Source of the DNA: JBNKZU01 sp050301795
GTDB taxonomy: Bacteria; Pseudomonadota; Gammaproteobacteria; Thiohalomonadales; Thiohalomonadaceae
Assembly: GCA_050301795.1 (NCBI GenBank)
Contig: JBNKZU010000001.1
Coordinates: 1 to 64,000 of the forward strand
Direction of reading: 5' to 3'
DNA length: 64,000 nucleotides
A program made the position numbers and the translations under genes. The first letter of the stretch is position 1. Each line of letters begins with the position of its first letter. The notes under the pieces are model-generated. The model saw only the letters and a program-made list of their open reading frames with translations, was not told where the DNA came from and made no database searches. Below, one piece after another: positions 11,801 to 19,743 of this stretch.

Positions 11801-13705
11801 GAGAACTGGATTAACATCAACTTTAGTGATTGGAATTCAGGGAGTTGGGCTAGCTACAATATCGGCTTGCGAACTGAGCAAGGTGCAACCTATACACCAC
11901 CCATAGCTATTACGTCGGTGACAACAGCATCGAATACCGGTACTTGGGGTAACAGCTCAGACTGGGATGCTTCAGCGGATATTGATGATGTTGTAGTTAT
12001 TAGCGGTACCATGGTGAATGTAAACGGCACTATGGATCCGTGGTTTAATGTATCAAGCGATGGCGGCTGGAAAGACGGTAAGCTTGCCGTTGGCTCTGGT
12101 GGTGCATTTGAGATTAAGGTTGAGCTATACAATGGATGGAACTGGGTATCGTTCAATGATGCATTGGGTAACTGGTATGGTGTCAATATCTATACTTCAA
12201 ACGGCAAAGTGGTAATCAAACCAGAGATTACCTCAGTAACCGAGGGAAGAATTGCGCTTAATCCAGTCGTCTATGACGTAGGTACTGCTTATGAATGGAT
12301 TAGTAATGAGTACCAAGCATCAACATGTTCAGTCGAAGTAACAATTCATTCAGAAGCCAATAGTGAGTTGATGATCTACATTAATAGTGATGATGGTATG
12401 GGTAACTACGCTTGGGAAGACCTGAGCCAGAAGACCGATTCGAATGGCGATGTGGTTATTAATCTCTCATTACTGGGCGATGCTGGCTCTGGATGGAATA
12501 ATCTGGATATCTATGATAAGAACTATATGTGGTCAGGTGCATCATTCACCACTACAGGTAGTTGTGCCTATGTCGCTCCTGTGATGAGTGTCACCTTTGT
12601 CAATGGGGTTGCTGTAGATCCTACCGTGTGGCAGAACTTTGATCTCCAAACGGCTGGTCTAACCTATGCAATCTCTGGGACAAGTAACATTACAGGAAAG
12701 ACAATAACCGCAACGCTTGGCTCATGTGGTGGTCAGGAGAAATTCACGACAACGGTTGATGCTAATGGTGATTGGGTGGTGAATGTGACCAATTACCAAG
12801 GCAGCTATGGTGTTGATATATCAGATGGTAGTGGAAATAGCTACTGGATTAATACCTTTAATAATGATGGCGCAGCACAACTACCGACACCTGTAATGAC
12901 AGCATCAATTCAAGGCTTAACTCCGACCTATGAGATGTGCGGATATGCTGATTATGATGCTGGAACAGCTGCTACAGTCACCATTATTGGTAACACCACT
13001 CAAACTGCGAGTTCCACAGGCACATACAATGCTCCTGGTGGTGTTAACGGAACCTTTAATATTGACGCCAATGGTGATTTTGCATTTGATGTGAGTCTTT
13101 ATGATGGCTGGAACAATATATGGGTCAATGATGCGAACTGGAATGGATATAGTATCGGTGTCAATTCATCAAATGGAATTCTGCCTCCACAATATGTCGG
13201 ATTCAGCAATCCGAGTTTCGATCCAACAACACAGGCAATTACTTTCGGTACACCTACACCGGCGGTTATTGAAGGTTGGGTCGATATTGCTAACTTTACA
13301 CCTACACGCTTGAATGCATCATTTGATGATAACGATGGTAATAACTATACCAATTATTTCTTCTCCTCCGATCCTTGGGAGGTACGAAATAATGGTGCTA
13401 TCGCTATGAACTATGATGCTACAACAGGGAATTTCAGTATTGACCTTGGAGCGCTAGGAATCGATCCTCAACTTTCACCTACTCAAACAAATCGCTGGGT
13501 TATGTTGAGTGTGAATGCCATGGATGATGACACTGGCGCTTGGCATGGAGTGAATATCGATTATGGTGATAACTATGCATGGAGAAGCTTCTATAAGTCA
13601 GGGCAAAAAGCAGCTGATATCAAAGCGTCAATGAAGCAAGCGATCAGAATTCGGAATACGCGTTCAATACTTAGAACCACAAATACACCTCCTGATCGTC
13701 ATTAA
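8834..13705 (+). CDS. Giant surface lipoprotein with Ig-like and Trp-rich repeats
   Basis: The protein has 1623 residues from the ATG at 8834, chosen because MKQNTT... gives a proper lipoprotein signal (charged start, hydrophobic core, LSGC lipobox with Cys26). An in-frame upstream start at 8792 would place 14 residues before it. A Thr-Pro linker follows the lipobox. Next come a carboxypeptidase-like beta region (YVYLYDSDHPEW...), two Big_5-type Ig-like modules (ending in SFTTAT and SSFTTEA), and a possible NTF2/SnoaL-like module (WVRSFNDRNVTQLQNMM). EF-hand-like Asp runs (DTNDDGVFDDKDD) and a fibronectin-like stretch precede a C-terminal half of about six Trp-rich beta repeats. No catalytic motif is recognised. 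An adhesive or cell-surface role is inference. A strong terminator follows. Confidence 0.8.
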   Translation: MKQNTTLISKFFAIVFTFTFLVLSGCSEDSGTTTTPTTPTTPTTGGSTSNKVTISGRVSLSGSLVSNKPQMLQKMSAMPKGKPGSKAYMAARKATSSSTSNIDLPLFATSTDIADAYVYLYDSDHPEWLSPVAQSLTDATGNYTLSVLGCDSQLRASECTSLASKNGDAYTDGDPIPPGNYTLFAVKFPTVDITTGIVTDMVVAVQNIVNKFDGSVTGSDLVAQPSDVLPSVVTMFGVKKNTDGTNTWGGSTLTLPTNSAIQVTFSMPMARETLENGISISPAISGGYWAVSPDWLSATYYLPDGTTLSPGTTYTVTVNGGKSNTSAVRNVYGHAIKETRTGSFTTATVTDTQKPTVQLKSPSFTELSNVPLLTPIRIVSNEVLDINKLLLQGTPSLGAKPGVIYVGEDKATPGTYIYEFTLGDPLKASTSYDINVSGGKDMAGNLMSEFNSSFTTEAASANAAIDETADTTTQNAQADIADVLGKWVRSFNDRNVTQLQNMMAGDFVFEYRSQPGDSNEDDLNKDGRFSFLEFSSMIENAFLYWDYCGVTMDAEILQTTLADGSNYYINIVGDKADFKFKFTATTDNKSQDCQDAAPKDEMFANAARINGSWYLSRVSEGVDTRNTALVSHGVVKLVAPTDGKVLSNTPDGLAGITVDFDWEPVSDASSYILVLMNDRDPGLGGALIMPSNYTSLSIPEIDLSTGNIVFPNGSIDISKYFGFDQNRDPGIEKDGETFRWEVIALTKTKPADFDTNDDGVFDDKDDPKSIDIDGDILAISKVYTYTNFGIRKELTIDVGGLTFSEITRGYNAGTAGSLTVTVNTDNISAATGRIVVNGHSWQEFPLNFTGGVATATIDLFQGMNWVEVDDGVDLWEGFTIETEGGTPPAISITDISIQGGSYTAPTSVVADKWGYIDTTSGVNGSGADQVTLTGKIIDTNLLNTVSTGVAGTDYWFNANLGNDQGAWKDKQVVVDATGNFTVTFKLYNYENWININFSDWNSGSWASYNIGLRTEQGATYTPPIAITSVTTASNTGTWGNSSDWDASADIDDVVVISGTMVNVNGTMDPWFNVSSDGGWKDGKLAVGSGGAFEIKVELYNGWNWVSFNDALGNWYGVNIYTSNGKVVIKPEITSVTEGRIALNPVVYDVGTAYEWISNEYQASTCSVEVTIHSEANSELMIYINSDDGMGNYAWEDLSQKTDSNGDVVINLSLLGDAGSGWNNLDIYDKNYMWSGASFTTTGSCAYVAPVMSVTFVNGVAVDPTVWQNFDLQTAGLTYAISGTSNITGKTITATLGSCGGQEKFTTTVDANGDWVVNVTNYQGSYGVDISDGSGNSYWINTFNNDGAAQLPTPVMTASIQGLTPTYEMCGYADYDAGTAATVTIIGNTTQTASSTGTYNAPGGVNGTFNIDANGDFAFDVSLYDGWNNIWVNDANWNGYSIGVNSSNGILPPQYVGFSNPSFDPTTQAITFGTPTPAVIEGWVDIANFTPTRLNASFDDNDGNNYTNYFFSSDPWEVRNNGAIAMNYDATTGNFSIDLGALGIDPQLSPTQTNRWVMLSVNAMDDDTGAWHGVNIDYGDNYAWRSFYKSGQKAADIKASMKQAIRIRNTRSILRTTNTPPDRH
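8926..8965 (+). repeat. Thr/Pro-coding short repeat (ACAACACCA-type)
   Basis: Imperfect 9-base units rich in ACA/ACC/CCA encode a Thr-Thr-Pro linker just after the lipobox cysteine of the large lipoprotein. Such linkers separate the lipid anchor from folded domains and are prone to length variation. Confidence 0.75.
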
Positions 13706-13723
13706 TATCATGTGATAAAAACT

Positions 13724-13752
13724 ATGGGGGCGAAAACCGCCCCCATTTTTTT
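13724..13752 (+). terminator. Rho-independent terminator after the large lipoprotein gene
   Basis: An 8-bp stem (ATGGGGGC paired with GCCCCCAT) with a 7-base loop is followed by seven Ts. It begins 19 bases after the stop codon, so the downstream small gene at 13762 probably needs its own promoter or readthrough. Confidence 0.93.
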
Positions 13753-13761
13753 AGAGAGGTT

Positions 13762-14214
13762 ATGGATTTGAATAAGTGTTTAATAGGATTTTTGTTGTTT
13801 TTTGCAACAACAGCTTTTGCCTCAAAGCCATCAAGCCCAATTAATATCGAGCTTAGCAATCTTAATCCGAACTCAGTAAGTGAGTTTATGATTGCAATCA
13901 CAATATATGGTCGGATTGATATTGATGAGGTCGAATTTTCCATAACAATTGATGATATGGCAGAAGTCATCTCTGGTGAGCTTGCTTGGAGAGGGGCGAT
14001 CGAAAAAGGTGTTCCAATTGTTCGATTCCTTAAACTTAGAAATAAAATGGGTGTTGAACAACTACAAGTACATGCGGAAATAAAAGGACATAATCAAGGG
14101 ATGAAACACCCATATATTGATGTTGCAGAGATTAGATTAGGGACGATACACAAGCCATCCACAAAAACGATTATTACGCATAAAAACTCGATTGTAGAGT
14201 ACCCTGCTCGGTAG
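13762..14214 (+). CDS. Exported protein of unknown function
   Basis: The 150-residue protein has a clear signal peptide (LNKCLIGFLLFFATTAFASK, cleavage after AFA-S). The mature part of about 130 residues is rich in beta-strand patterns with alternating hydrophobics (MIAITIYGRIDIDEVEFSI). I recognise no family. GAGG lies very close to the start codon. It sits between the terminator of the giant lipoprotein and a metalloprotease-like lipoprotein whose start follows by 7 bases, so the two are likely co-transcribed. It could be a partner, inhibitor or chaperone of the protease, but nothing in its sequence shows this. Confidence 0.65.
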   Translation: MDLNKCLIGFLLFFATTAFASKPSSPINIELSNLNPNSVSEFMIAITIYGRIDIDEVEFSITIDDMAEVISGELAWRGAIEKGVPIVRFLKLRNKMGVEQLQVHAEIKGHNQGMKHPYIDVAEIRLGTIHKPSTKTIITHKNSIVEYPAR

Positions 14215-14221
14215 ATTGTGC

Positions 14222-16237
14222 ATGAAACACGCTTTCTTAATAATAACAATCATTCTATTCTTAAACGGGGGTTGTACCCAAGTTGGTGACACGAATAATA
14301 GTAGCAACGACTATTCAGCGACTGTCTCTTTAGAATCGACAGGAATCATTACGCAGAGTGATACGAGTATTACCTATACGGTTTCTGTTGATAATGCGCC
14401 CAAAAGTGATCTAAATGTTACGCTCTCAAATGGTTTAGTGGTTGTGATAAGCACAGGACAATTAACGGGTTCAAAGCAGTTACAAATAACATTTACTGAT
14501 TACCCTCTTGTCGATGGATATGGTTCGATTAAGGAGAGCATCGTCTCTACAGATGGCGGTGGATACACTAAGTCGGTTATTGATACCAACTATTCAGAAA
14601 CAGTTCTTATCGATACAACGATTGCAGTAGCCGCTGGTTACACAATGAATGGAACAATCCTTTATGAAGACAAGGAGTATTCATCATCAGGATTCACGGG
14701 AGTGACAAATAATAAGGCCGTTAGATACGCAACATTAGAAATTGTAGATAGCAATGATAGTGTTCTTGCAACGACCAGAACTAATAACCTGGGTCAATAT
14801 AACTTTTCAAGTGTTTCTCTTTATCAGAAGCTTCCATATCGATTGAGAGTTAAAGCAGAGAGCATTAATAATGGTTACACTGTAACCGTCAAAAACTATA
14901 CCTCATCCACATATAGCAGTAGCACAACATTTACACCATCAATAGACAAGACTGTAAGCACAGATTTGGTGGTGCCTGTATCCAGTATTGCTGGAGCCTT
15001 TAATCTTTTAGATATCAGTATGGCTGGTTATGAATACCTTGATGCCACCATTCCAAATGCAATCGACACAAACTGGAAAAGTCTGGATCTATTCTGGCAG
15101 TCTGGGTATAGCACTTATGGTACATACACTTGTGAAACTTATTTCTATGGTGATTGTGGTTTAGGTAAAGGCGTCTATGTATTGGGCGGTTATGATAGTG
15201 ACGAGTTCGATGATGATGTGATACTCCATGAATTTGGCCATGTTATTGAAATGAGCTTAGGGATATCTGACTCTCCTGGCGGCTTTCATGACTATACTGA
15301 TGATGGGCTCGATATGCGCTTATCCTGGAGCGAAGGCTTTGCCAGTGCGATGCATCTAATCATTAAAAAATGGATTAAGAGTAGCCAACCTTCGATTTTA
15401 TCAATGCAAAACCTTACCAAAGAGACACTGTATGTCGACACAAAGGGTAGTTCAGCTGGTTCGATTGATTTTATGGTCGACTTCTGCAAAACCTGTATCC
15501 ATTCATCTAACGAGATAGCAATTGCCAAGGTCGTATGGCAAATGGATAATCTTATTGGTGATAGTAATTTCATGAATATACTTGCAAATTACATAAAGGT
15601 TAGATATACCGCAGGTAATGAAATTCGTATTAACAGTGAAGTATTCTGGAACGGATTGTTGAATACGATGCTACCGACCACAACTGAGTTAACGAGCTAC
15701 AAGAACATCTTTAAAGAGCGACTCATCAATTATTACGATGATCAATACGAATCAAACGATACATCAGCTAATTACCTTGCTCGTAACTGTACCACGACGT
15801 TGCCAAGTAACAATTGCTTCACTGTAAATCGCAATCTCTATTATGACCCACTTAGTCGTACTGGGGACAAGGATATGGTTAAAGTAAGTTTAAGTACTGG
15901 AAAGACGTATGTAATAGAAACCACAAATCTACTTAATGGTGCGGATACGAATCTAAATCTCTACGACACCTCAATGAACCTGCTTGTTGATCACACTACC
16001 CAGTCATCAGCTGATGATCTGCTTTACTATAATACAAGCACATGCTCATACATCTATCAATCTGTCAGTTCAGGCGCATGCTTGGTTAATAACGGCTTGA
16101 ATATGCGCTCAAAAATAACCTATTCACCGACATATTCAGGTGAATACCTGATTGAGGTTACATCCACACCTGATCCTGTTCCCGCGCTTTTTGCAGGGGA
16201 CTATGGTGACTATACTCTGTCGGTTTCTGTGCAGTAG
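14222..16237 (+). CDS. Lipoprotein with zincin-type metalloprotease motif and PPC domain
   Basis: I start at the ATG at 14222 (MKHAFLI...) rather than the TTG six bases upstream. The signal ends in a lipobox (NGGC). After an N-terminal beta region and a carboxypeptidase-regulatory-like module (NNLGQYNFSSVSL), the centre holds HEFGHVIEMSLG, an HExxH zinc site. About 40 residues later comes WSEGFASAMH, whose Glu is a likely third ligand. The C terminus (about residue 505 on; DQYESNDTSANYLA ... DKDMVKVSLSTGKTYVIET) looks like a bacterial pre-peptidase C-terminal domain, common in secreted proteases. It is probably an outer-membrane-anchored or exported peptidase. Activity and substrate are inferred only. 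It converges with nadC. Confidence 0.78.
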   Translation: MKHAFLIITIILFLNGGCTQVGDTNNSSNDYSATVSLESTGIITQSDTSITYTVSVDNAPKSDLNVTLSNGLVVVISTGQLTGSKQLQITFTDYPLVDGYGSIKESIVSTDGGGYTKSVIDTNYSETVLIDTTIAVAAGYTMNGTILYEDKEYSSSGFTGVTNNKAVRYATLEIVDSNDSVLATTRTNNLGQYNFSSVSLYQKLPYRLRVKAESINNGYTVTVKNYTSSTYSSSTTFTPSIDKTVSTDLVVPVSSIAGAFNLLDISMAGYEYLDATIPNAIDTNWKSLDLFWQSGYSTYGTYTCETYFYGDCGLGKGVYVLGGYDSDEFDDDVILHEFGHVIEMSLGISDSPGGFHDYTDDGLDMRLSWSEGFASAMHLIIKKWIKSSQPSILSMQNLTKETLYVDTKGSSAGSIDFMVDFCKTCIHSSNEIAIAKVVWQMDNLIGDSNFMNILANYIKVRYTAGNEIRINSEVFWNGLLNTMLPTTTELTSYKNIFKERLINYYDDQYESNDTSANYLARNCTTTLPSNNCFTVNRNLYYDPLSRTGDKDMVKVSLSTGKTYVIETTNLLNGADTNLNLYDTSMNLLVDHTTQSSADDLLYYNTSTCSYIYQSVSSGACLVNNGLNMRSKITYSPTYSGEYLIEVTSTPDPVPALFAGDYGDYTLSVSVQ

Positions 16238-16255
16238 AGAAGAGTTGGTGTTGAT

Positions 16256-17092
16256 TTAGATAATCAGTAATGACAGATCGAGCGGCTCAACACGTTTGGT
16301 CAGTGCACCAATAGAGATAAAATCGACACCGCTTTGTGCGAGCTCTGCGAGTGCAGTTAATGTTACCCCACCGGATATCTCCAGTTGTGCCTGACCATTG
16401 TTGATCTTCACCGCCTCTTCAATGGTTTTGAGATCCATATTATCCAGAAGCAAAATATCAGCACCAGCGGCTAATGCTGCCTTAACATCAGAGATGGTTT
16501 CGACCTCAACCTCAATCGGTATGTTGTTAGTGCGATGGTTTTGCGCTTGAGATATTGCCTCATGAATGGAGCCAGCCGCAGTGATATGGTTCTCTTTAAT
16601 CAGAATGCCATCATAAAGACCAATTCGGTGATTAGTTCCGCCGCCGCAGGTTACGGCATACTTCTGTGCAAGACGTAACCCTGGAATGGTTTTGCGAGTA
16701 TCCAGTATTTTTACACCACTACCTTTCACTGCATCAACGTACTGTTGTGTTAGTGTTGCTGTTCCAGAGAGTGTTTGTAAAAAATTAAGCGCGGTTCGTT
16801 CGGCGGTGAGGATATGGCGTGCATTACCACTAATATTGCAAAGCACCTGGTTTGCTCTAATCAGATCTCCATCCGCCACTTCCCACTCAATATTGATTAA
16901 ATGGTCAAGAAGGTGAAACGATTGATTGACCCACTCACATCCACACACCACACCCTTCTCGCGGCTAATGATTCGGGCAGTAACCCTTGCGTCGTCAGGA
17001 ATGAGGTGGGCAGTAATATCACCGCTGCCAATATCTTCTTTAAGTGCAGTATGAACCTGTGCCTGGATAGTGCTGAGCGGGATTATAGCCAT
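16256..17092 (-). CDS. nadC: Nicotinate-nucleotide pyrophosphorylase (quinolinate phosphoribosyltransferase)
   Basis: The 278-residue enzyme converts quinolinate and PRPP to nicotinate mononucleotide in NAD synthesis. Motifs seen are LKEDIGSGDITAHLIP, the RTALNFLQTLSGTAT helix, ILDTRKTIPGLRLAQKYAV, and a C-terminal LEISGGV...FISIGALT barrel end. The ATG at 17092 begins one base after the stop of the FKBP gene, giving tight coupling. A longer in-frame reading from 17122 would overlap that gene. In many gammaproteobacteria nadC lies beside ampDE; here about 4.3 kb separates them. Confidence 0.96.
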   Translation of the reverse strand: MAIIPLSTIQAQVHTALKEDIGSGDITAHLIPDDARVTARIISREKGVVCGCEWVNQSFHLLDHLINIEWEVADGDLIRANQVLCNISGNARHILTAERTALNFLQTLSGTATLTQQYVDAVKGSGVKILDTRKTIPGLRLAQKYAVTCGGGTNHRIGLYDGILIKENHITAAGSIHEAISQAQNHRTNNIPIEVEVETISDVKAALAAGADILLLDNMDLKTIEEAVKINNGQAQLEISGGVTLTALAELAQSGVDFISIGALTKRVEPLDLSLLII

Positions 17093-17093
17093 A

Positions 17094-17441
17094 TTAATTG
17101 ATATCCAGCAGCTCGACTTCAAAGATTAGAGTGGCATTTGGTGGGATTACACCGCCGGCACCACGGGCACCATAGCCGAGATCTGATGGGATCGTCAGTC
17201 TGCGAGTGCCTCCAATCTTCATCCCCTGAACACCTTCATCCCAGCCCCGGATCACCATTCCCTGCCCAAGACTAAATCGGAACGGATCATTTCGATCCTT
17301 GCTTGAATCAAACTTTGCTCCACTCTCTAGCCAGCCGGTATAGTGAACAACTACCCGATCTCCCGCGTTTGCTTCTTGACCCTCACCAACAATAGTATCT
17401 TCTATCTGTAGCCCGGAATCTGTGGTTACAACATCATTCAT
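17094..17441 (-). CDS. FKBP-type peptidyl-prolyl cis-trans isomerase
   Basis: This is a minimal 115-residue FKBP domain with VVVHYTGWLESGAKFDSS, FSLGQGMVIRGWDEGVQGM, LTIPSDLGYGARG and a final IFEVELLDI strand. These are the residues lining the FKBP active site. It catalyses proline isomerisation during folding. There is no signal peptide, so it is cytoplasmic. It lies 15 bases downstream of the AgcS symporter gene and one base upstream of nadC, in a minus-strand operon whose members have no obvious shared pathway. Confidence 0.95.
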   Translation of the reverse strand: MNDVVTTDSGLQIEDTIVGEGQEANAGDRVVVHYTGWLESGAKFDSSKDRNDPFRFSLGQGMVIRGWDEGVQGMKIGGTRRLTIPSDLGYGARGAGGVIPPNATLIFEVELLDIN

Positions 17442-17456
17442 GTTTTACTCCAATCG

Positions 17457-18833
17457 TTATTTTTCGGTCTCATTTAATGAGCTAAAGTATTCATTCTTCA
17501 AGCGCTTAACGACACTCACCAGCATTATCAGTGCAATTAGATTCGGGATCGCCATTAAGATGTTGGTGATATCGGCGAGGTTCCATACCAGTTTTAACGG
17601 TACTGCTGCACCAAACACCACCAAAATGGTGTAGACAACACGATAAGGCATCACGGCCTGTTCACCAAACAGGAATTTAGCCGAACGGTCACCATAATAT
17701 GACCACGCAATAATCGTTGAAAAGGCAAACAGGGTTAGTCCGATCCCGACGACGACAGCACCGCCACTTCCCAAGGTTGTTGAGAACGCATAAGCGGTTA
17801 ACGCCGCCCCGACAGCACCTTCAGGGTGGGTGATATATGCACCGGTGATCACAATCACAAGCCCAGTCATGGTACAGATGATCAACGTATCGATAAATGG
17901 CTCTAACATTGCAACCAGACCTTCACGCACAGGCTCATTGGTTTTTGCTGCCGCATGTGCCATCGGTGATGAACCCAGTCCAGCTTCATTTGAGAACAGA
18001 CCACGGGCAACACCCCAGCGAATGGCTTCACCTACCGCACCACCACCCACAGCCCACGGGTTTAGGGCAAGATTAAAGATGGTTGCAAATGCCGACGGAA
18101 TCTCACCGACATGGTTTAGTAGGACAAGTAACGCCGCAGCAATATAGAGGATCGCCATAAAAGGGACGATTGTGCTTGCCACCTTTGCGATGCGTTTGAC
18201 CCCACCCAGAATGACCAGTCCCACCATCATTGCCATGAACAGTCCAACTAGCCAGCCATACTGCTTAAGCTCAGGCCAGATAAACGAGAGACCATCAACT
18301 ACAGAGTTGGCCTGCACCATGTTGCCAATACCAAACGATGCAACGAGTGCGAAGAAGGCAAACAGGATTGCTGTGCGCTTCATATTCAGACCGTGCATCA
18401 GGGTATACATCGGGCCACCAGCAACATCGCCATTGTTATCAATCTGACGGTAGTTAAGCGCGAGAGTACACTCGGTAAACTTGGTAGCCATTCCTAAAAA
18501 GGCGGTCACCCACATCCAGAACAGTGCCCCAGGGCCACCTAAAGAGATTGCAGTGGCAACCCCGGCAATATTACCTGTGCCGACAGTTGCGGAAAGGGCG
18601 GTTGAGAGAGCCTGAAAATGTGTAACCTCGCCATCGTCCTCTTCACGGTTATACTTGCCACTGACAATCTTGGTGGCATGACGCAAACCGCGGATCTGTA
18701 CAAAGCCAAGACGGAGAGTTAAATAGAGTCCGACACCTAAAAGACCAAATAGGGTAAAGCTGTTTCCCCAAAGTATGCCGGCCAAATCCCCCGACCATTC
18801 GGTTATTTGTGTAATAATTCCTAGTGTCTCCAT
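17457..18833 (-). CDS. Sodium:alanine/glycine symporter (AgcS family)
   Basis: The 458-residue polytopic membrane protein carries AGCS family signatures: ALSATVGTGNIAGVATAISLGGPGA (two stretches), MWVTAFLGMATKFTECTLA, FSNEAGLGSSPMAHAAA and GLTLFAFSTIIAWSYYGDR. Such carriers import alanine or glycine with sodium. GGAGGAG lies close upstream of the ATG. It begins the operon agcS-FKBP-nadC. I looked for a glycine riboswitch in its leader and did not find the conserved core. Substrate choice between alanine and glycine is not determined by what I can see. Confidence 0.94.
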   Translation of the reverse strand: METLGIITQITEWSGDLAGILWGNSFTLFGLLGVGLYLTLRLGFVQIRGLRHATKIVSGKYNREEDDGEVTHFQALSTALSATVGTGNIAGVATAISLGGPGALFWMWVTAFLGMATKFTECTLALNYRQIDNNGDVAGGPMYTLMHGLNMKRTAILFAFFALVASFGIGNMVQANSVVDGLSFIWPELKQYGWLVGLFMAMMVGLVILGGVKRIAKVASTIVPFMAILYIAAALLVLLNHVGEIPSAFATIFNLALNPWAVGGGAVGEAIRWGVARGLFSNEAGLGSSPMAHAAAKTNEPVREGLVAMLEPFIDTLIICTMTGLVIVITGAYITHPEGAVGAALTAYAFSTTLGSGGAVVVGIGLTLFAFSTIIAWSYYGDRSAKFLFGEQAVMPYRVVYTILVVFGAAVPLKLVWNLADITNILMAIPNLIALIMLVSVVKRLKNEYFSSLNETEK

Positions 18834-19011
18834 AACTCCTCCAAATAATGGCGGCTCTAGGGTTTGAGCGCTGCCTCTAATGATTAATGGTTGTGTGGCG
18901 ATGTTATCACAGTATTCTTGGAAGTTTATCTGGTCAGCGGTTCACATTATCCAAGACATCTGCTCTAATCATTGACTCGTATCTGGTAATGATTACCGAC
19001 ACCAAATAACC

Positions 19012-19743
19012 ATGTCCACGTTCTTAAAAGTTATCAAGGCACTTTCATCCAGTTTCAGGGATCTTCTTCCCATTATTCTGGTGATTGGCTTTTTTCAGCT
19101 TGCCGTGCTGCAACAACCCATTCCTAATTTCTTTCAGTTAATTGTCGGTACTCTGTTTGTGGTTATCGGGTTGAGCCTGTTTGTTGAAGGTTTGAGCATG
19201 GGACTCTTTCCGATAGGTGAAAACATGGCTTATGCCTTTGCGAGAAAGGGGAGTCTATTGTGGTTGTTGCTCTTTGCTTTTTCTCTAGGTTTTGGAACAA
19301 CTGTTGCCGAGCCAGCCTTGATCGCGGTCGCTAATGAGGCGGCAAAGGTGGCGGCAAACGGCGGTATGATTCTTGATAGCGATACCGCCAAAGAGAGTTA
19401 TGCCACCGGATTACGCTATACCGTTGCAATTTCGGTCGGTTTTGCCATTGTGTTGGGTGTGTTTAGAATCCTCAAAGGGTGGCCTATCCACTATCTGATC
19501 ATTGGTGGTTATGTTGGTGTGGTCATCATGACGATGATTGCGCCAAAGGAGATCATCGGCATTGCCTACGACTCAGGCGGTGTTACCACCTCTACAATTA
19601 CGGTGCCGCTGGTGACCGCGCTTGGGGTTGGACTGGCCTCAACCATCCGTGGACGTAACCCGATGGTCGATGGCTTTGGTTTGATCGCGTTTGCATCACT
19701 CACCCCGATGATCTTTGTTATGGGTTATGGAATGGTGATCTGA
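19012..19743 (+). CDS. DUF1538-like integral membrane protein, first paralogue
   Basis: The 243-residue, very hydrophobic protein has six or seven predicted helices. It carries the stretches FGTTVAEPALIAVANEA and YDSGGVTTSTITVPLVTALG, and a C-terminal MVDGFGLIAFASLTP. The same blocks recur in the next gene, so the two arose by duplication and probably pair in the membrane. I relate them to DUF1538, a family of unknown function. The conserved Gly/Thr-Ser rich segments inside helices suggest a transporter or channel, but this is inference. The stop overlaps the start of the next gene by one base, indicating fixed stoichiometry. Confidence 0.82.
   Translation: MSTFLKVIKALSSSFRDLLPIILVIGFFQLAVLQQPIPNFFQLIVGTLFVVIGLSLFVEGLSMGLFPIGENMAYAFARKGSLLWLLLFAFSLGFGTTVAEPALIAVANEAAKVAANGGMILDSDTAKESYATGLRYTVAISVGFAIVLGVFRILKGWPIHYLIIGGYVGVVIMTMIAPKEIIGIAYDSGGVTTSTITVPLVTALGVGLASTIRGRNPMVDGFGLIAFASLTPMIFVMGYGMVI

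Noticed and set aside
18834..19011. Possible glycine riboswitch upstream of agcS
   Set aside because: The conserved glycine-aptamer core blocks are not seen in the minus-strand leader.
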